From: Lachnospiraceae bacterium V9D3004
GTDB lineage: Bacteria > Bacillota > Clostridia > Lachnospirales > Lachnospiraceae
Length of the DNA: 64,000 bases
Direction: 5' to 3'
Assembly: GCA_000621985.1 (NCBI GenBank)
Contig: KK211381.1
Coordinates: forward strand, 251,238 to 315,237
This document shows positions 18,191 through 27,523 of this stretch, piece by piece. A program made the position numbers and the translations under genes. Positions within the stretch are counted from its first letter, which is position 1. Each line of letters begins with the position of its first letter. Under the pieces are notes generated by a model, which did no database searches, was not told the origin of the DNA, and saw only the letters and a list, made by a program, of their open reading frames with translations.

Positions 18191-20359
18191 ATGAATAAAT
18201 ATACAAAATACTTTAAATATCTTTTGTTATGCTTTTTGCTGTTGGTAATCATCTTTCCGGCAAGTGCAAAGGCAGCATCGTTAAAAATCAAATACAATAA
18301 TAAAACTGTATTCTATAAAGGTAAACAAGTCACATGTAATCTTGACGGCAAAAAGATCAAGATGAATTCTACAAAAGGCATAATTCTTAACGGTACAATA
18401 ATGATGTCATATAAAGATATCATTAAGACAGGTCTGGGTATTTCATGCAGTTATGATTCCGATAGCGGTGAACTTACGGTTTCCGGTAACGGCAAGACGA
18501 TTGTTCTTACGCTTGGAAGCAAGAATATGTATGTTAACGATGTAAAGAAAAAATTAAAGCAGGCTCCGGTCAATGTCAGATATGTTAAAAAGAAGAAGAC
18601 AAAGCTTCTGGTTCCTGTAAAAGATGTTGTAAAGGCTCTTGGTTATACATATTCATATAACAAGAATACCGCAACAGTTTCACTAACTTCACCATATGTA
18701 ATTAAATATTCGGATGAATGGCATATATATAAGAAATATAAAGGTACCGCAACCTATAACGGACTTGGGATAAATCTGGATGATATGCCGCTTTTATCCA
18801 TTAACGGCTGTACTATGGGCCCGGTAAAACTGATCTTTCAGGATAATATGGGTTTGACGTACGATTATAATCAGGATACCGGTGTTATAACACTTCAGTC
18901 TACACAACATAAGTTAGTGATGTATATTAATAATAATACGGCTATTCTTGATGATAATATTGGTATTTCACTCAAATCAGCACCTTTAGCCGTACAGAGA
19001 AAAGATACAGGATATTCATGTATTATGGCGCCCTTGGCTACAATTGCAAGTGTTTTCGAATTCGGATATAAATGGAATTCATCCAAACATACCGCAACAA
19101 TAACCAGAGTAAATTATCTTGATATCAATGCAGAACAGGGCTTTTATGATAATTCGGTTTATTCTAACGGATTAACAGGTATTAATGCGGTTTATGACCT
19201 TACAATAAAAAATCTTGTATTTACATTTAAATTTACCAATCCAATAGACAGTAATAACGTTATAGTGACTCAGGATGATGCTTCAAAGCTGTTGGCTATT
19301 AATATGCCATCCACAAAAAATATGCTTGGTAACGGTACTTCGATCATCAATAATTATAAATTGAATACAATTGATTATATGGATGGAACAGATAAGAATA
19401 CTGTGATTTTTTTCCATTATAATAACAGTATAAATTATTATTTTTCCATATCAGGCAACGAATTAAAGATGATATTTGCAAAGCAGCCGGATAATAACAA
19501 TTATGCTGTTAACATACCGCTTCCCGAAGGTGTATTATTTAACAGTATAATGACTGAAGATCACTATTACAATAATGAATTTGTTGTTAATCTACCAGGT
19601 GATCAGACTGCGTTTTATGCAGCAAAGAATAACATTACCATTGCATCAAGTCTCATTACCTCGTATAACGCAGTATATAATCCGACAACTGAATATACCG
19701 ATATTACATTTTCAACCAACAGTGCCGGTATATTAGGTTTCAGACTGTATGAATCAGGTAATTCTGTAGGGATCAGAGTCGGTAATCCACAGGATGTATA
19801 TGATAATATAGTTATTCTCGATCCGGGCCATGGCGGAAAAGATCCGGGAGCCGTAAGTAATAATAAGAATGAAAGTGATGTAAATCTTTCGATATTATAC
19901 AGTAAAGCCAGAAAGTATTTTGATTCTGCAGATTCCAAGATAAAAGCATATTGGACAAGAACCGATGATACATTTATCACACTGGCTGACAGGGCAGCAT
20001 TTGCTTCGAAAATGAATGCAGATCTTTTTGTAAGTCTTCATATGAATTCAAGTAATAATTCGGCTAAAGGTACAGAGATATATTATTGCAGTACCAATAA
20101 TGAAGCTAATGAATTCGGATTGACAAGTAAAGAGCTTGCCACGAAACTTCTGAATAATATTGTGCCGGCTATTGGTACAAGTAAACGTGAAGTAAAATCT
20201 GCGAACTATTATGTATTAAAACACAATACGGTTCCGGCAGTACTAATTGAACTGGGATTCATGACAAACATGGTCGATCTTAATATAATCACCAATGCCG
20301 CAAAACAGGATGCAGCTGCAAAAGCTATATATGACACGTTATTATCAATATTTTATTAG
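18191..20359 (+). CDS. Secreted N-acetylmuramoyl-L-alanine amidase
   Basis: Cleaves the amide bond between N-acetylmuramic acid and the stem peptide. A signal peptide (about 1-30, ending ASAKAAS) is followed by two copper-amine-oxidase-N-like stalk repeats (about 30-310), an AMIN-like region (about 320-510) and a C-terminal Amidase_3 domain (about 538-722). Zinc and catalytic signatures of Amidase_3 are DPGHGGKDPGA, the Glu in NKNESDVNLSI, SLHMNSS and the catalytic Glu in VLIELGFMTN. 722 residues. It faces the recombinase gene with only 8 bases between stops. Confidence 0.92.
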   Translation: MNKYTKYFKYLLLCFLLLVIIFPASAKAASLKIKYNNKTVFYKGKQVTCNLDGKKIKMNSTKGIILNGTIMMSYKDIIKTGLGISCSYDSDSGELTVSGNGKTIVLTLGSKNMYVNDVKKKLKQAPVNVRYVKKKKTKLLVPVKDVVKALGYTYSYNKNTATVSLTSPYVIKYSDEWHIYKKYKGTATYNGLGINLDDMPLLSINGCTMGPVKLIFQDNMGLTYDYNQDTGVITLQSTQHKLVMYINNNTAILDDNIGISLKSAPLAVQRKDTGYSCIMAPLATIASVFEFGYKWNSSKHTATITRVNYLDINAEQGFYDNSVYSNGLTGINAVYDLTIKNLVFTFKFTNPIDSNNVIVTQDDASKLLAINMPSTKNMLGNGTSIINNYKLNTIDYMDGTDKNTVIFFHYNNSINYYFSISGNELKMIFAKQPDNNNYAVNIPLPEGVLFNSIMTEDHYYNNEFVVNLPGDQTAFYAAKNNITIASSLITSYNAVYNPTTEYTDITFSTNSAGILGFRLYESGNSVGIRVGNPQDVYDNIVILDPGHGGKDPGAVSNNKNESDVNLSILYSKARKYFDSADSKIKAYWTRTDDTFITLADRAAFASKMNADLFVSLHMNSSNNSAKGTEIYYCSTNNEANEFGLTSKELATKLLNNIVPAIGTSKREVKSANYYVLKHNTVPAVLIELGFMTNMVDLNIITNAAKQDAAAKAIYDTLLSIFY

Positions 20360-20367
20360 ATTGTTCA

Positions 20368-21426
20368 TCATTTCCTCAATGAAACTGCACTTGCTGCCAT
20401 TCGTTTTCTGTCTTCATCAATGGCAGCATAGTGTTTTTTCGTTGTATTGACATCATTATGGCCAAGAACTTCGGCAACAAGATATATATCCCCGGTTTCT
20501 CTGTATAGGTTGGTGCCATACGTACTGCGAAGCTTATGTGGTGTAATATGCTTGAAAGTTGTTACTTTGCTTGCGTATTCATTTACAAGATTTTCAATGC
20601 CCTGGACACTGATGCGTTTTCTCTGTATTGATAAGAAAAATGCATTCTCATGGCCTTCGCAGGCAGTAATATTTTCCCTTACGTCAAGATAATCAGACAG
20701 TGCCTTTTCAACTTCCTCACCAAAATATACATAATCCTCTTTTTGACCTTTTCGCATGATCTTAATACGGTCATTCTTAAAATCTATATCATCAATATCA
20801 AGACCAACACATTCACTTACACGAATACCGGTGCCAAGCAGAAGAGTAAATATTGCGAGATTGCGGACTTTGTTCTTATCGTAATATACTTTTTTCATTC
20901 CTGTAAGATTATCGCCACCATGCTCAACCATATCGAGTAATTCAGCAACCTCATCATAATCAAGTCTTACAATTTCTTTTTTCCTTAATTTGGGCATATC
21001 GATGAGTAATGTTGGATTTGTTTTTATAAATTGTTTACGATAATAATACCCGTAAAAACTTCTTAAAGCAGACATTTTTCTGTGAATGCCACGATTATCA
21101 TTCTTATTATAATTACCGTCATTGGATTCATATACTTTAAGATATTCCATATATTCCTCAAGATCAACAGCCGTTATATCATCAAGGACAGATATTGGAA
21201 AATCTTTTGTGGAATAATTCTTATACAAAGGATTACTGTCAATCAGATATTTGAAGAATAATCTGATGTCATATACATAAGATATTCTGGTTTTGGTCGT
21301 AGTTGTAGTTTCCAATGCACGAAAATAATCGCGCACAAAGTCCGGAAGCGTCTTTAACACTTCACGCAGTTTTAAAGTGTTGGCTACATCAAGTTCTTCA
21401 TGATAAGATAATTTCTTCGGTGGCAT
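20368..21426 (-). CDS. XerC/D-like tyrosine recombinase
   Basis: Site-specific recombinase of 352 residues with an N-terminal SAM-like core-binding domain (about 20-135) and a catalytic domain with all expected residues: Arg in LGTGIRVSECVGL, Lys in the beta-hairpin RKGQKEDYVY, HKLR, LGHNDVNTTKKHY with the final nucleophilic Tyr. No attachment sites or phage genes surround it, and Lachnospiraceae carry this gene as a chromosomal core gene, so dimer resolution or a related housekeeping role is more likely than an integrase of a mobile element. Confidence 0.88.
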   Translation of the reverse strand: MPPKKLSYHEELDVANTLKLREVLKTLPDFVRDYFRALETTTTTKTRISYVYDIRLFFKYLIDSNPLYKNYSTKDFPISVLDDITAVDLEEYMEYLKVYESNDGNYNKNDNRGIHRKMSALRSFYGYYYRKQFIKTNPTLLIDMPKLRKKEIVRLDYDEVAELLDMVEHGGDNLTGMKKVYYDKNKVRNLAIFTLLLGTGIRVSECVGLDIDDIDFKNDRIKIMRKGQKEDYVYFGEEVEKALSDYLDVRENITACEGHENAFFLSIQRKRISVQGIENLVNEYASKVTTFKHITPHKLRSTYGTNLYRETGDIYLVAEVLGHNDVNTTKKHYAAIDEDRKRMAASAVSLRK

Positions 21427-21507
21427 ATGAATCAGACTCCTTAATCAACATGTTTATTTAATGAATTAAATATAGAGAAATCCTATTAATAATTGGATCA
21501 TATAAAT

Positions 21508-21536
21508 ATAATAACATATATCCGTTATTCCTGTAA
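21508..21536 (-). promoter_or_regulatory. Promoter for the recombinase gene
   Basis: On the minus strand TTACAG (21531-21536), 17 bases and TATTAT (21508-21513) lie about 85 bases ahead of the recombinase ATG. Confidence 0.55.
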
Positions 21537-21587
21537 AGCTCTTTTTGAAAAACTGGAGTTTGTCCAAGAGAGTAAACGGTTCGGTGC

Positions 21588-21642
21588 AAAAAAATCCATG
21601 AACCAGATATAATCAATTGATCAATAACTGATTCATGGATTA
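21588..21642 (-). terminator. Intrinsic terminator after the BlaI-type gene
   Basis: Read on the minus strand, AATCCATGAA pairs with TTCATGGATT around a loop that has further partial pairing, followed by a run of seven T. It ends the single-gene blaI transcript. Confidence 0.8.
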
Positions 21643-21673
21643 ATAAAAATCAAAAAACATTCATGTTTGTACA

Positions 21674-22051
21674 TCAATTGGTCTGTTCACTGATGATCCT
21701 TTCCAATTCGTATATCTCAGAATTGGTCAGAGTTTTGTTACGAAGGTAATCAACAAAAAAATTACTCAATGAAGCATTATATAACTTATTTAATAATGCA
21801 TCTGTTTCAATCTGCTGGACTTTATTCTTACTGATGATCGCACGACATACAAATCCCGGATCTGAACGTTCAATTGCACCTTTATCAATTAAACGTTTGA
21901 TTACAGTGTAAGTTGTATTCTTTTCCCAACCGATATATTCCTTAATGATCTTGGATATATCTTTGGCTGCAAGTTCTTTATTGGACCATAACAACTCCAT
22001 AACATTTAATTCACCCTCATGAAGTCTGATATCTTTCTTCTGTGAATCCAT
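21674..22051 (-). CDS. BlaI/MecI/CopY-family repressor (orphan)
   Basis: Winged-helix repressor of about 125 residues. Signatures: EGELNVMELLWSNKELAAKDI, the recognition region WEKNTTYTVIKRLIDKGAI, and a C-terminal dimerisation helix region. The ATG at 22051 has GGAGG (22059-22063) 7 bases away; the longer open frame has no site. No BlaR1/MecR1 sensor protease and no beta-lactamase is adjacent, so signal and targets are unknown. Its own leader carries a perfect TACANNTGTA operator, suggesting autoregulation. Confidence 0.9.
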   Translation of the reverse strand: MDSQKKDIRLHEGELNVMELLWSNKELAAKDISKIIKEYIGWEKNTTYTVIKRLIDKGAIERSDPGFVCRAIISKNKVQQIETDALLNKLYNASLSNFFVDYLRNKTLTNSEIYELERIISEQTN

Positions 22052-22101
22052 AAAAAAACCTCCCCGGTACATGATACTAAATAATAATATGCATACAACA
22101 T

Positions 22102-22194
22102 TACAGCTGTAGAAAGTGCGTCCAAACCCTTCGTTACACTGTAGTAGAATGAAGCGTGCAAGATTATTCTACATAATTAGAATTGTTTTGTCAA
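22102..22194 (-). promoter_or_regulatory. BlaI promoter with TACANNTGTA operator
   Basis: On the minus strand TTGACA (22189-22194), 17 bases, TAGAAT (22166-22171). TACAGCTGTA (22102-22111) is a perfect match to the BlaI/MecI core operator TACANNTGTA and lies in the leader. A shortened version, TACAGTGTA, lies near 22135-22143 close to the expected start of transcription. Confidence 0.75.
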
Positions 22195-22295
22195 TATGCA
22201 ATTTCAATAAAATTAGATTTCACTCACTTAATAGTTACAATTCTCAGTTGCCCCACGCACTTAACCCATAGCCCGGCTGCTTCGCATTCGCCACA

Positions 22296-23441
22296 TCATT
22301 GAATAGTAGCACTTAGTATGTTAAGGATCCTCTCAAAGTAATCGGGAAGTTTGGAATCGAATTCAATATATTTATTTGTGGAAGGATGAATGAAACCGAT
22401 AGTTTTTGCATGAAGCATCTGGCCTTCGGTCACAAAAGGCTGTCTGTTGGAATTATATCCGTATATGGTATCTCCTACCAGTGGATGGTTAATCGAAGAC
22501 ATATGTACTCTGATCTGGTGAGTTCTACCGGTTTCGAGGTTGCATTTTATATAAGTGTAACTTTTATTCTTATAGGAATATCTCTCCAATACACTGTAAT
22601 GTGTAACTGCTTCTTTTCCGGCAGGATTAACTGCCATCTTTTTCCTGTCAACAGTTCCCCTGGCTATAGGTTTATTTACAGTGCCGGCATTATCGATAAT
22701 GTTATTATGTACAAGTGCATTATATGTTCTTGTGATCGAATGATCTTTTAATTGTAATGCAATATTATTGTGGGATCTGTCATTTTTGCAGACAATGAGA
22801 AGTCCGGTTGTATCCTTGTCAATACGATGGACTATTCCCGGACGGCATATTCCGTTAATTCCGGACAATTCATCTTTACAATGATACATCAGTGCATTCA
22901 CCATAGTTCCGGAATAATGTCCGGGAGCCGGATGTACTACCATCCCTTTAGGTTTATTTATAATAAGCAGATCGCTATCTTCATATACGATGTTTAAAGG
23001 AATGTTTTCAGGCTTAATATCGATTGCTTTAGGCTTTGGGAATATAATTGATACGTTTTCTAAGTTGTTGATCTTATAGTTTGATTTTACCGGAGCCTTA
23101 TTGATAAGGACATATTGATCTTTAATCAGTTTTTGTATATAACTTCTTGAAAGGTCAGGAATTCTGTCTGATATGAATTTGTCAATTCTGGTTCCTGACT
23201 GATTGGCATTGGAATGAATAATATACTCTTTTTCGTATTCGATATTTTCGTAATCGATAATGTCTATAAGATCATAAGTAGTATCAACAATATTATCAGT
23301 ATCATTAATATCTATAGCATCATCAATATTATCTGAATCAGAATGCTCACTATAATTTGTGTCATCATTATATGCGTTGGCATTATATGCATTGTCATAA
23401 TATTCATTATTATTATTTTCATTAATATTATCTGAACTCAT
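22296..23441 (-). CDS. rluD: RluA/RluD-family 23S rRNA pseudouridine synthase
   Basis: Isomerises uridine to pseudouridine in 23S rRNA (by homology to RluD). An S4 RNA-binding domain (about 84-145) precedes the catalytic domain (about 155-375), with the catalytic Asp in GIVHRIDKDTTGL and ETGRTHQIRVHM. It is unusual in having an N-terminal extension of about 78 residues made almost entirely of Asp, Asn, Tyr, Ile and Ser. The target base cannot be assigned from sequence. It follows lspA, a common Firmicute pairing. Confidence 0.9.
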   Translation of the reverse strand: MSSDNINENNNNEYYDNAYNANAYNDDTNYSEHSDSDNIDDAIDINDTDNIVDTTYDLIDIIDYENIEYEKEYIIHSNANQSGTRIDKFISDRIPDLSRSYIQKLIKDQYVLINKAPVKSNYKINNLENVSIIFPKPKAIDIKPENIPLNIVYEDSDLLIINKPKGMVVHPAPGHYSGTMVNALMYHCKDELSGINGICRPGIVHRIDKDTTGLLIVCKNDRSHNNIALQLKDHSITRTYNALVHNNIIDNAGTVNKPIARGTVDRKKMAVNPAGKEAVTHYSVLERYSYKNKSYTYIKCNLETGRTHQIRVHMSSINHPLVGDTIYGYNSNRQPFVTEGQMLHAKTIGFIHPSTNKYIEFDSKLPDYFERILNILSATIQ

Positions 23442-23458
23442 ATATAACCACCTGCATA

Positions 23459-24034
23459 TTATACATTATTGTCATCGTTAATACTTTCCTTATCCATATC
23501 ATCATCAGATTCTTTTTTTGATGATCTTATATTCAATAACATAGACAGATCCTTTTCCTTATAATGAAATATAACAAGGTAAAATAACAGGATTCCGGAT
23601 ACTGTTACATATATATCAGCCACATTAAATGTCGGAAAATAATATGATCCGAATTTGAATGATATAAAATCTGTTACTACCCCACTTGTTATCCTGTCTA
23701 TAAAATTACCGATCGCTCCCGATACCAATACTATGAAATCTATCTTTATGATATTGAATCTTTTTTCGTCAGGTGATCTGAAATATAATAATGTAATAAA
23801 TGAAACAAGGATTATTGTTATGATACAGAATAATATCCGGGAATCTTTTAACATTCCAAAGGCAGCACCGCTGTTATATAACAGATCAAGTTTTAAAAAA
23901 TCCGGTATGATAACAAAAACTCCTTCGGATAAGCTGTTAACAGCAATTATTTTTGTTATCTGGTCGGATAATACAAGAATAATTACTGATATTAAGAAAA
24001 TTAAACATTTTTTTAAATTTGATTTCTGAGACAT
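23459..24034 (-). CDS. lspA: Lipoprotein signal peptidase (signal peptidase II)
   Basis: Aspartyl membrane protease that cleaves diacylglyceryl-prolipoproteins. Four membrane spans are visible, with conserved DQITKI, NSGAAFG, the first catalytic Asp in GNFIDRI and the second in FNVADIYV. 191 residues, including a charged C-terminal tail. It sits 17 bases ahead of the rluD-like gene. Confidence 0.96.
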   Translation of the reverse strand: MSQKSNLKKCLIFLISVIILVLSDQITKIIAVNSLSEGVFVIIPDFLKLDLLYNSGAAFGMLKDSRILFCIITIILVSFITLLYFRSPDEKRFNIIKIDFIVLVSGAIGNFIDRITSGVVTDFISFKFGSYYFPTFNVADIYVTVSGILLFYLVIFHYKEKDLSMLLNIRSSKKESDDDMDKESINDDNNV

Positions 24035-24044
24035 TACTAACCTC

Positions 24045-25139
24045 TTATTTTAATATATTCAAAGCATCATTCATTTCATCGGTTGTAACTGTTCTGTCTA
24101 TGTAAGCTTCACCGATATTTTTTAATAATATGAATTTTATAACATTACCGTCCGCTTTTTTGTCACTTTTTGTAATGCTTATAATGGTATCATTATCAAT
24201 ATTATATTCATCGCTTAATCTTACGGGAAGATTGTATTTTTTGAATAATAAAGTGGCATTTTCATATTCTTCACCGGTGATGAGTCCACGTTTAAATGAT
24301 ATATACAATGAAGCAACACAGCCAAGAGCTACGCATTCTCCGTGTAATAAACGGAAATCCATATATTTTTCGATGGCATGCCCTATAGTGTGTCCAAAGT
24401 TCAGATATGCCCTGATCCCTTTCTCCGTAGGATCCTCTTCTACGACCGATTGCTTGATCTGACAACTTCTGTATATAATCTGTGTTATAACGTCTCTATC
24501 GCGCTTTAAAGCGGCTTCAGCGTTATTGTACAGATAGTCATAGTATTCCTTGTCTGCAATAAGTCCATGCTTGATTATCTCGGCAAATCCCGAATAGAAT
24601 TCTCTGTCGGGAAGAGTATTTAATGTCAGAGTGTTGGTAATGACTGCAGAAGGCATATGAAAGGCTCCGACCATATTTTTATAACCTTTATGATCAACAC
24701 CGGTTTTGCCTCCGATACTGCTGTCAACCATAGCAAGTAATGAAGTCGGCAATTGTATGAATTTGATTCCCCGTAAATAAGTGGCAGCGCAGAACCCGGA
24801 CATATCTCCGGTCACACCACCACCAAGTGCAAGAATAATATCATTCCTGTCAAAATGATCAACAATAAGATGTTCGTACATTTTTCCGACAGTATCGGTA
24901 TTCTTATTATTTTCACCGGCTTCAAAGACATAAGTTGTATATGTAACACCTTTGTCGGTTAAAATCGAAGCCAATGAATCAATATAATGCTTAGCCACGT
25001 TGGAATCGGCAACTATGCATACTTTTCTGTTAATACAGCCGATATCAGATAATACATCTGTAATAATATTATATGATTCGGTAAAGTGAATTTTGTAGAT
25101 TGGTTTATTATCATAATGTATATCAATCGGGCTGAACAT
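24045..25139 (-). CDS. aroB: 3-dehydroquinate synthase
   Basis: Second step of the shikimate pathway. NAD and phosphate-binding segments include ALGGGVTGDMSGF and QLPTSLLAMVDSSIGGKTGVD; the metal site is seen in EIIKHGLIAD and FGHTIGHAIE. 364 residues, full length. No other shikimate genes are nearby; it lies between divIVA and lspA on the same strand, 10 bases from lspA. Confidence 0.96.
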   Translation of the reverse strand: MFSPIDIHYDNKPIYKIHFTESYNIITDVLSDIGCINRKVCIVADSNVAKHYIDSLASILTDKGVTYTTYVFEAGENNKNTDTVGKMYEHLIVDHFDRNDIILALGGGVTGDMSGFCAATYLRGIKFIQLPTSLLAMVDSSIGGKTGVDHKGYKNMVGAFHMPSAVITNTLTLNTLPDREFYSGFAEIIKHGLIADKEYYDYLYNNAEAALKRDRDVITQIIYRSCQIKQSVVEEDPTEKGIRAYLNFGHTIGHAIEKYMDFRLLHGECVALGCVASLYISFKRGLITGEEYENATLLFKKYNLPVRLSDEYNIDNDTIISITKSDKKADGNVIKFILLKNIGEAYIDRTVTTDEMNDALNILK

Positions 25140-25182
25140 ATTATTTTACCTTTCAAACAATGTGTTATAAAAAATAAACTGA

Positions 25183-26211
25183 TCACATATCATCAAGAAA
25201 TTCAAATGCGGGTTTTTTATCGCCGTTATCGGAAACGTTTGATGATAATTCTTTTTTGAGGTCATTAATAAGGGCCTCAAGCTCTTTGTCTTCTTTTGAC
25301 ATCTGTTCCTTTGATGAATGTGCATTATTATCTTTTGAATGCTCATCAATCTTGTTGTCGTATTCTTCTGCTACTGACTTTTCAGATTCTTCTGCTTTTG
25401 CTTTTTCTTTATTTAATAAAGCTTTAACTGCATCGGAATCCACTCTCTTGGTATCACCGAATCCTGAAGCACTATCTTCTGATAGAACAGGCTCACTTTC
25501 AATTTCCTTAAATAAACCGATATCAGGTGCCGGTTTATCAGCTACAGGTTTATCGGATGTCGGTTTAACAGATGTCTCTTTGACAGATTCTGTTTTGTAA
25601 ATATCTGATATATTAATGTCGGTTGTAGGAGTCTTTGTGCCGGAATGTGTTTCTTTATCAGAAGCATTATCCTGTGAAACCGGTTTGCTCTCAGGAGTCG
25701 GAACAGTTTTTACAACAGGGTGCTTATCAATAGATTCATTGATCTTTGTAAGAAAATCATTGGTATAAATCTCATAAAAATCGCTGTCAAAAAGCTCAAT
25801 CTGCTTGATCGCAATCTGTTTGAACTGAAGCTTGAACTGATTATACTGCTGTACGATCGAAAGACACTGCTGTCTGATGTTTTCATATTGAAGATTACCT
25901 TCTTTAACAAGCTGTTCCGCCTTAAAACGGGCTTCTTTCTCGATCAGAGCAGCTTTCTCATTAGCCGCTTCGATAGTATCCTTTGAAGTCTTTTCGGCAA
26001 GCACAAGTGCCTTTTGCAATGTACCTTCCATAGATTTGTAATATTGAACACCATCACTTAACTTTTCGAGTTTGTCTTTGAGATCGCGATTCTCTTTGTA
26101 TAATGTCTCGTAATCCTCTGATATCTGCTCAAGGAATTCATCCATTTCCTTCTTGCTGTAGCCTCTGCCGGGCTTATGGTTCATGTTATGTATATCAATT
26201 GGGGTAAGCAT
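25183..26211 (-). CDS. divIVA: DivIVA-family cell-pole/septum protein
   Basis: Coiled-coil protein that binds strongly curved membrane and organises poles and septa. The N-terminal DivIVA domain reads MLTPIDIHNMNHKPGRGYSK, followed by a coiled coil to about residue 165. The rest (about 170-342) is low-complexity and rich in Lys, Glu, Ser and Pro. AGGAGGAAATATA precedes the ATG at 26211; an upstream in-frame start at 26232 would leave that site inside the gene. It lies directly downstream of sepF, the standard arrangement. Confidence 0.93.
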   Translation of the reverse strand: MLTPIDIHNMNHKPGRGYSKKEMDEFLEQISEDYETLYKENRDLKDKLEKLSDGVQYYKSMEGTLQKALVLAEKTSKDTIEAANEKAALIEKEARFKAEQLVKEGNLQYENIRQQCLSIVQQYNQFKLQFKQIAIKQIELFDSDFYEIYTNDFLTKINESIDKHPVVKTVPTPESKPVSQDNASDKETHSGTKTPTTDINISDIYKTESVKETSVKPTSDKPVADKPAPDIGLFKEIESEPVLSEDSASGFGDTKRVDSDAVKALLNKEKAKAEESEKSVAEEYDNKIDEHSKDNNAHSSKEQMSKEDKELEALINDLKKELSSNVSDNGDKKPAFEFLDDM

Positions 26212-26231
26212 TATATTTCCTCCTAAATGCA

Positions 26232-26780
26232 CTAAAATTCATTCTTAAAAGTAGGTACTCCGTTAACATCAAATGTGAGGTCACCATCAACATCAACATT
26301 CTCAGGTGAAAAAATGAATATGTACTTGGAGATCTGGTTAAGCTTACCGCCTATGGCATATATACATCCATATAAAAGATCAATAATTCTCTGTGCGTCA
26401 CCGGAATCAAAGCCCTCAAGATTAACGACTACTGCCTGACCTTTTAATAACATATCACAAAGCATCTCGGCATCTTCAAATGAAGTGGGTTTTTGAATAG
26501 TTACTTCAGAACCTTTTACTGAGGACTTCATAGGAACTACTTTGCTTGGAGCAGATTTGGCAGTACTGCCGTAATCTCTTCTCGGACGTGAACTATCATC
26601 GCTCTCGGAAGAATAACGGCTTCTCTTCCTCTCCGGTTCCTGGGATTCTTCCGAACTGTAAGAACGCTTTCTGCGCTTTGGTTCCTCTTCATCTTCTTCA
26701 TATGAATCATCATCAAGATAATCGTCTTCTTCGTTTCCCAATTTCATAAAATCAAAAAATTTCTTCAAACCTCCGGCCAT
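26232..26780 (-). CDS. sepF: Cell division protein SepF
   Basis: FtsZ-bundling membrane anchor. It has an N-terminal amphipathic region (MAGGLKKFFDFMKLG), an acidic/basic linker (about 18-75), and the C-terminal SepF domain (about 90-170) with SFEDAEMLCDMLLKGQAVVVN and FIFSPENV. 182 residues. It lies between yggS and divIVA. Confidence 0.94.
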   Translation of the reverse strand: MAGGLKKFFDFMKLGNEEDDYLDDDSYEEDEEEPKRRKRSYSSEESQEPERKRSRYSSESDDSSRPRRDYGSTAKSAPSKVVPMKSSVKGSEVTIQKPTSFEDAEMLCDMLLKGQAVVVNLEGFDSGDAQRIIDLLYGCIYAIGGKLNQISKYIFIFSPENVDVDGDLTFDVNGVPTFKNEF

Positions 26781-26795
26781 GTGAACATATCTCCT

Positions 26796-27497
26796 TTATT
26801 CATCATAATTTCTGGCGCCAAATATACCGGTGCCGACTCTAACCATCGTAGCTCCTTCTTCAATGGCAACCATATAATCTCCGGTCATACCCATCGATAA
26901 AACATTCATATCTACATTATCAATGTTTTTACTTCGTATGTCAATAAGTAATTTCCTTAAATTCACAAAATGTACCCTATTTTCTTCAGAATTATCAACA
27001 TATGGTGCAATTGTCATCAAACCTTTGATTTTTACATTGGTTAATTTGCTGATTTCAAGTATCAAAGGAAGTACATTTTCTTTACTAACACCATATTTTG
27101 TATCCTCTTCGGCAATATTGACTTCGATCAAAATGTCAGACACGACATTTTTCTTGATCGATTCGTCATTTATTGCTTCTGCAAGTCTTAATGAATCGAC
27201 AGAATGTATAAGATCCACATTGCCGACAACGTATTTTACTTTATTTCTCTGTAAATGACCGATAAAGTTCCAATGAAGAGGCTCTTTGATCTCTTCATGC
27301 TTGTCTCTCAGTTCCTGGGCCCAGTTTTCACCGAATACAGTGATGCCGGCATCCATGCATTCTCTTATCATTGAAACAGGTTTTGTTTTACTGACGGCCA
27401 CAAGTGTGACTTCTTCCCTGTTTCTGCCGCTTCTTTCACAGGCTGCGGCAATGTTTGCTTCAACGAGTTTAAGGTTTTCTTTGATATTTACGTCCAT
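26796..27497 (-). CDS. YggS/YlmE family PLP homeostasis protein
   Basis: Pyridoxal-phosphate-binding protein (PLPHP) that keeps vitamin B6 and amino-acid pools balanced; no enzymatic reaction is established. The PLP lysine is in TLVAVSKTKP; HWNFIGHLQRNK, HSVDSLRLAEAI and MGMTGDYMVAIEEGATMVRVG are the family blocks. 233 residues. Conserved neighbour of sepF in Firmicutes. Confidence 0.95.
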   Translation of the reverse strand: MDVNIKENLKLVEANIAAACERSGRNREEVTLVAVSKTKPVSMIRECMDAGITVFGENWAQELRDKHEEIKEPLHWNFIGHLQRNKVKYVVGNVDLIHSVDSLRLAEAINDESIKKNVVSDILIEVNIAEEDTKYGVSKENVLPLILEISKLTNVKIKGLMTIAPYVDNSEENRVHFVNLRKLLIDIRSKNIDNVDMNVLSMGMTGDYMVAIEEGATMVRVGTGIFGARNYDE

Positions 27498-27523
27498 TGT
27501 GGTATGTCCTTTCGATGTGTTTT

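Noticed and set aside
20368..21426. Recombinase as the integrase of a prophage or integrative element
   Set aside because: No phage, conjugation or excision genes, no direct-repeat attachment sites nearby, and neighbours are core genes; it fits a chromosomal XerC-like gene better.
22212..22295. Weak GC-rich hairpin (GGCTGCTTCGCATTCGCC) after the rluD-like gene
   Set aside because: It resembles the TTC-capped arms of other elements but has no closing stem and poor pairing; perhaps a decayed remnant, not supportable.
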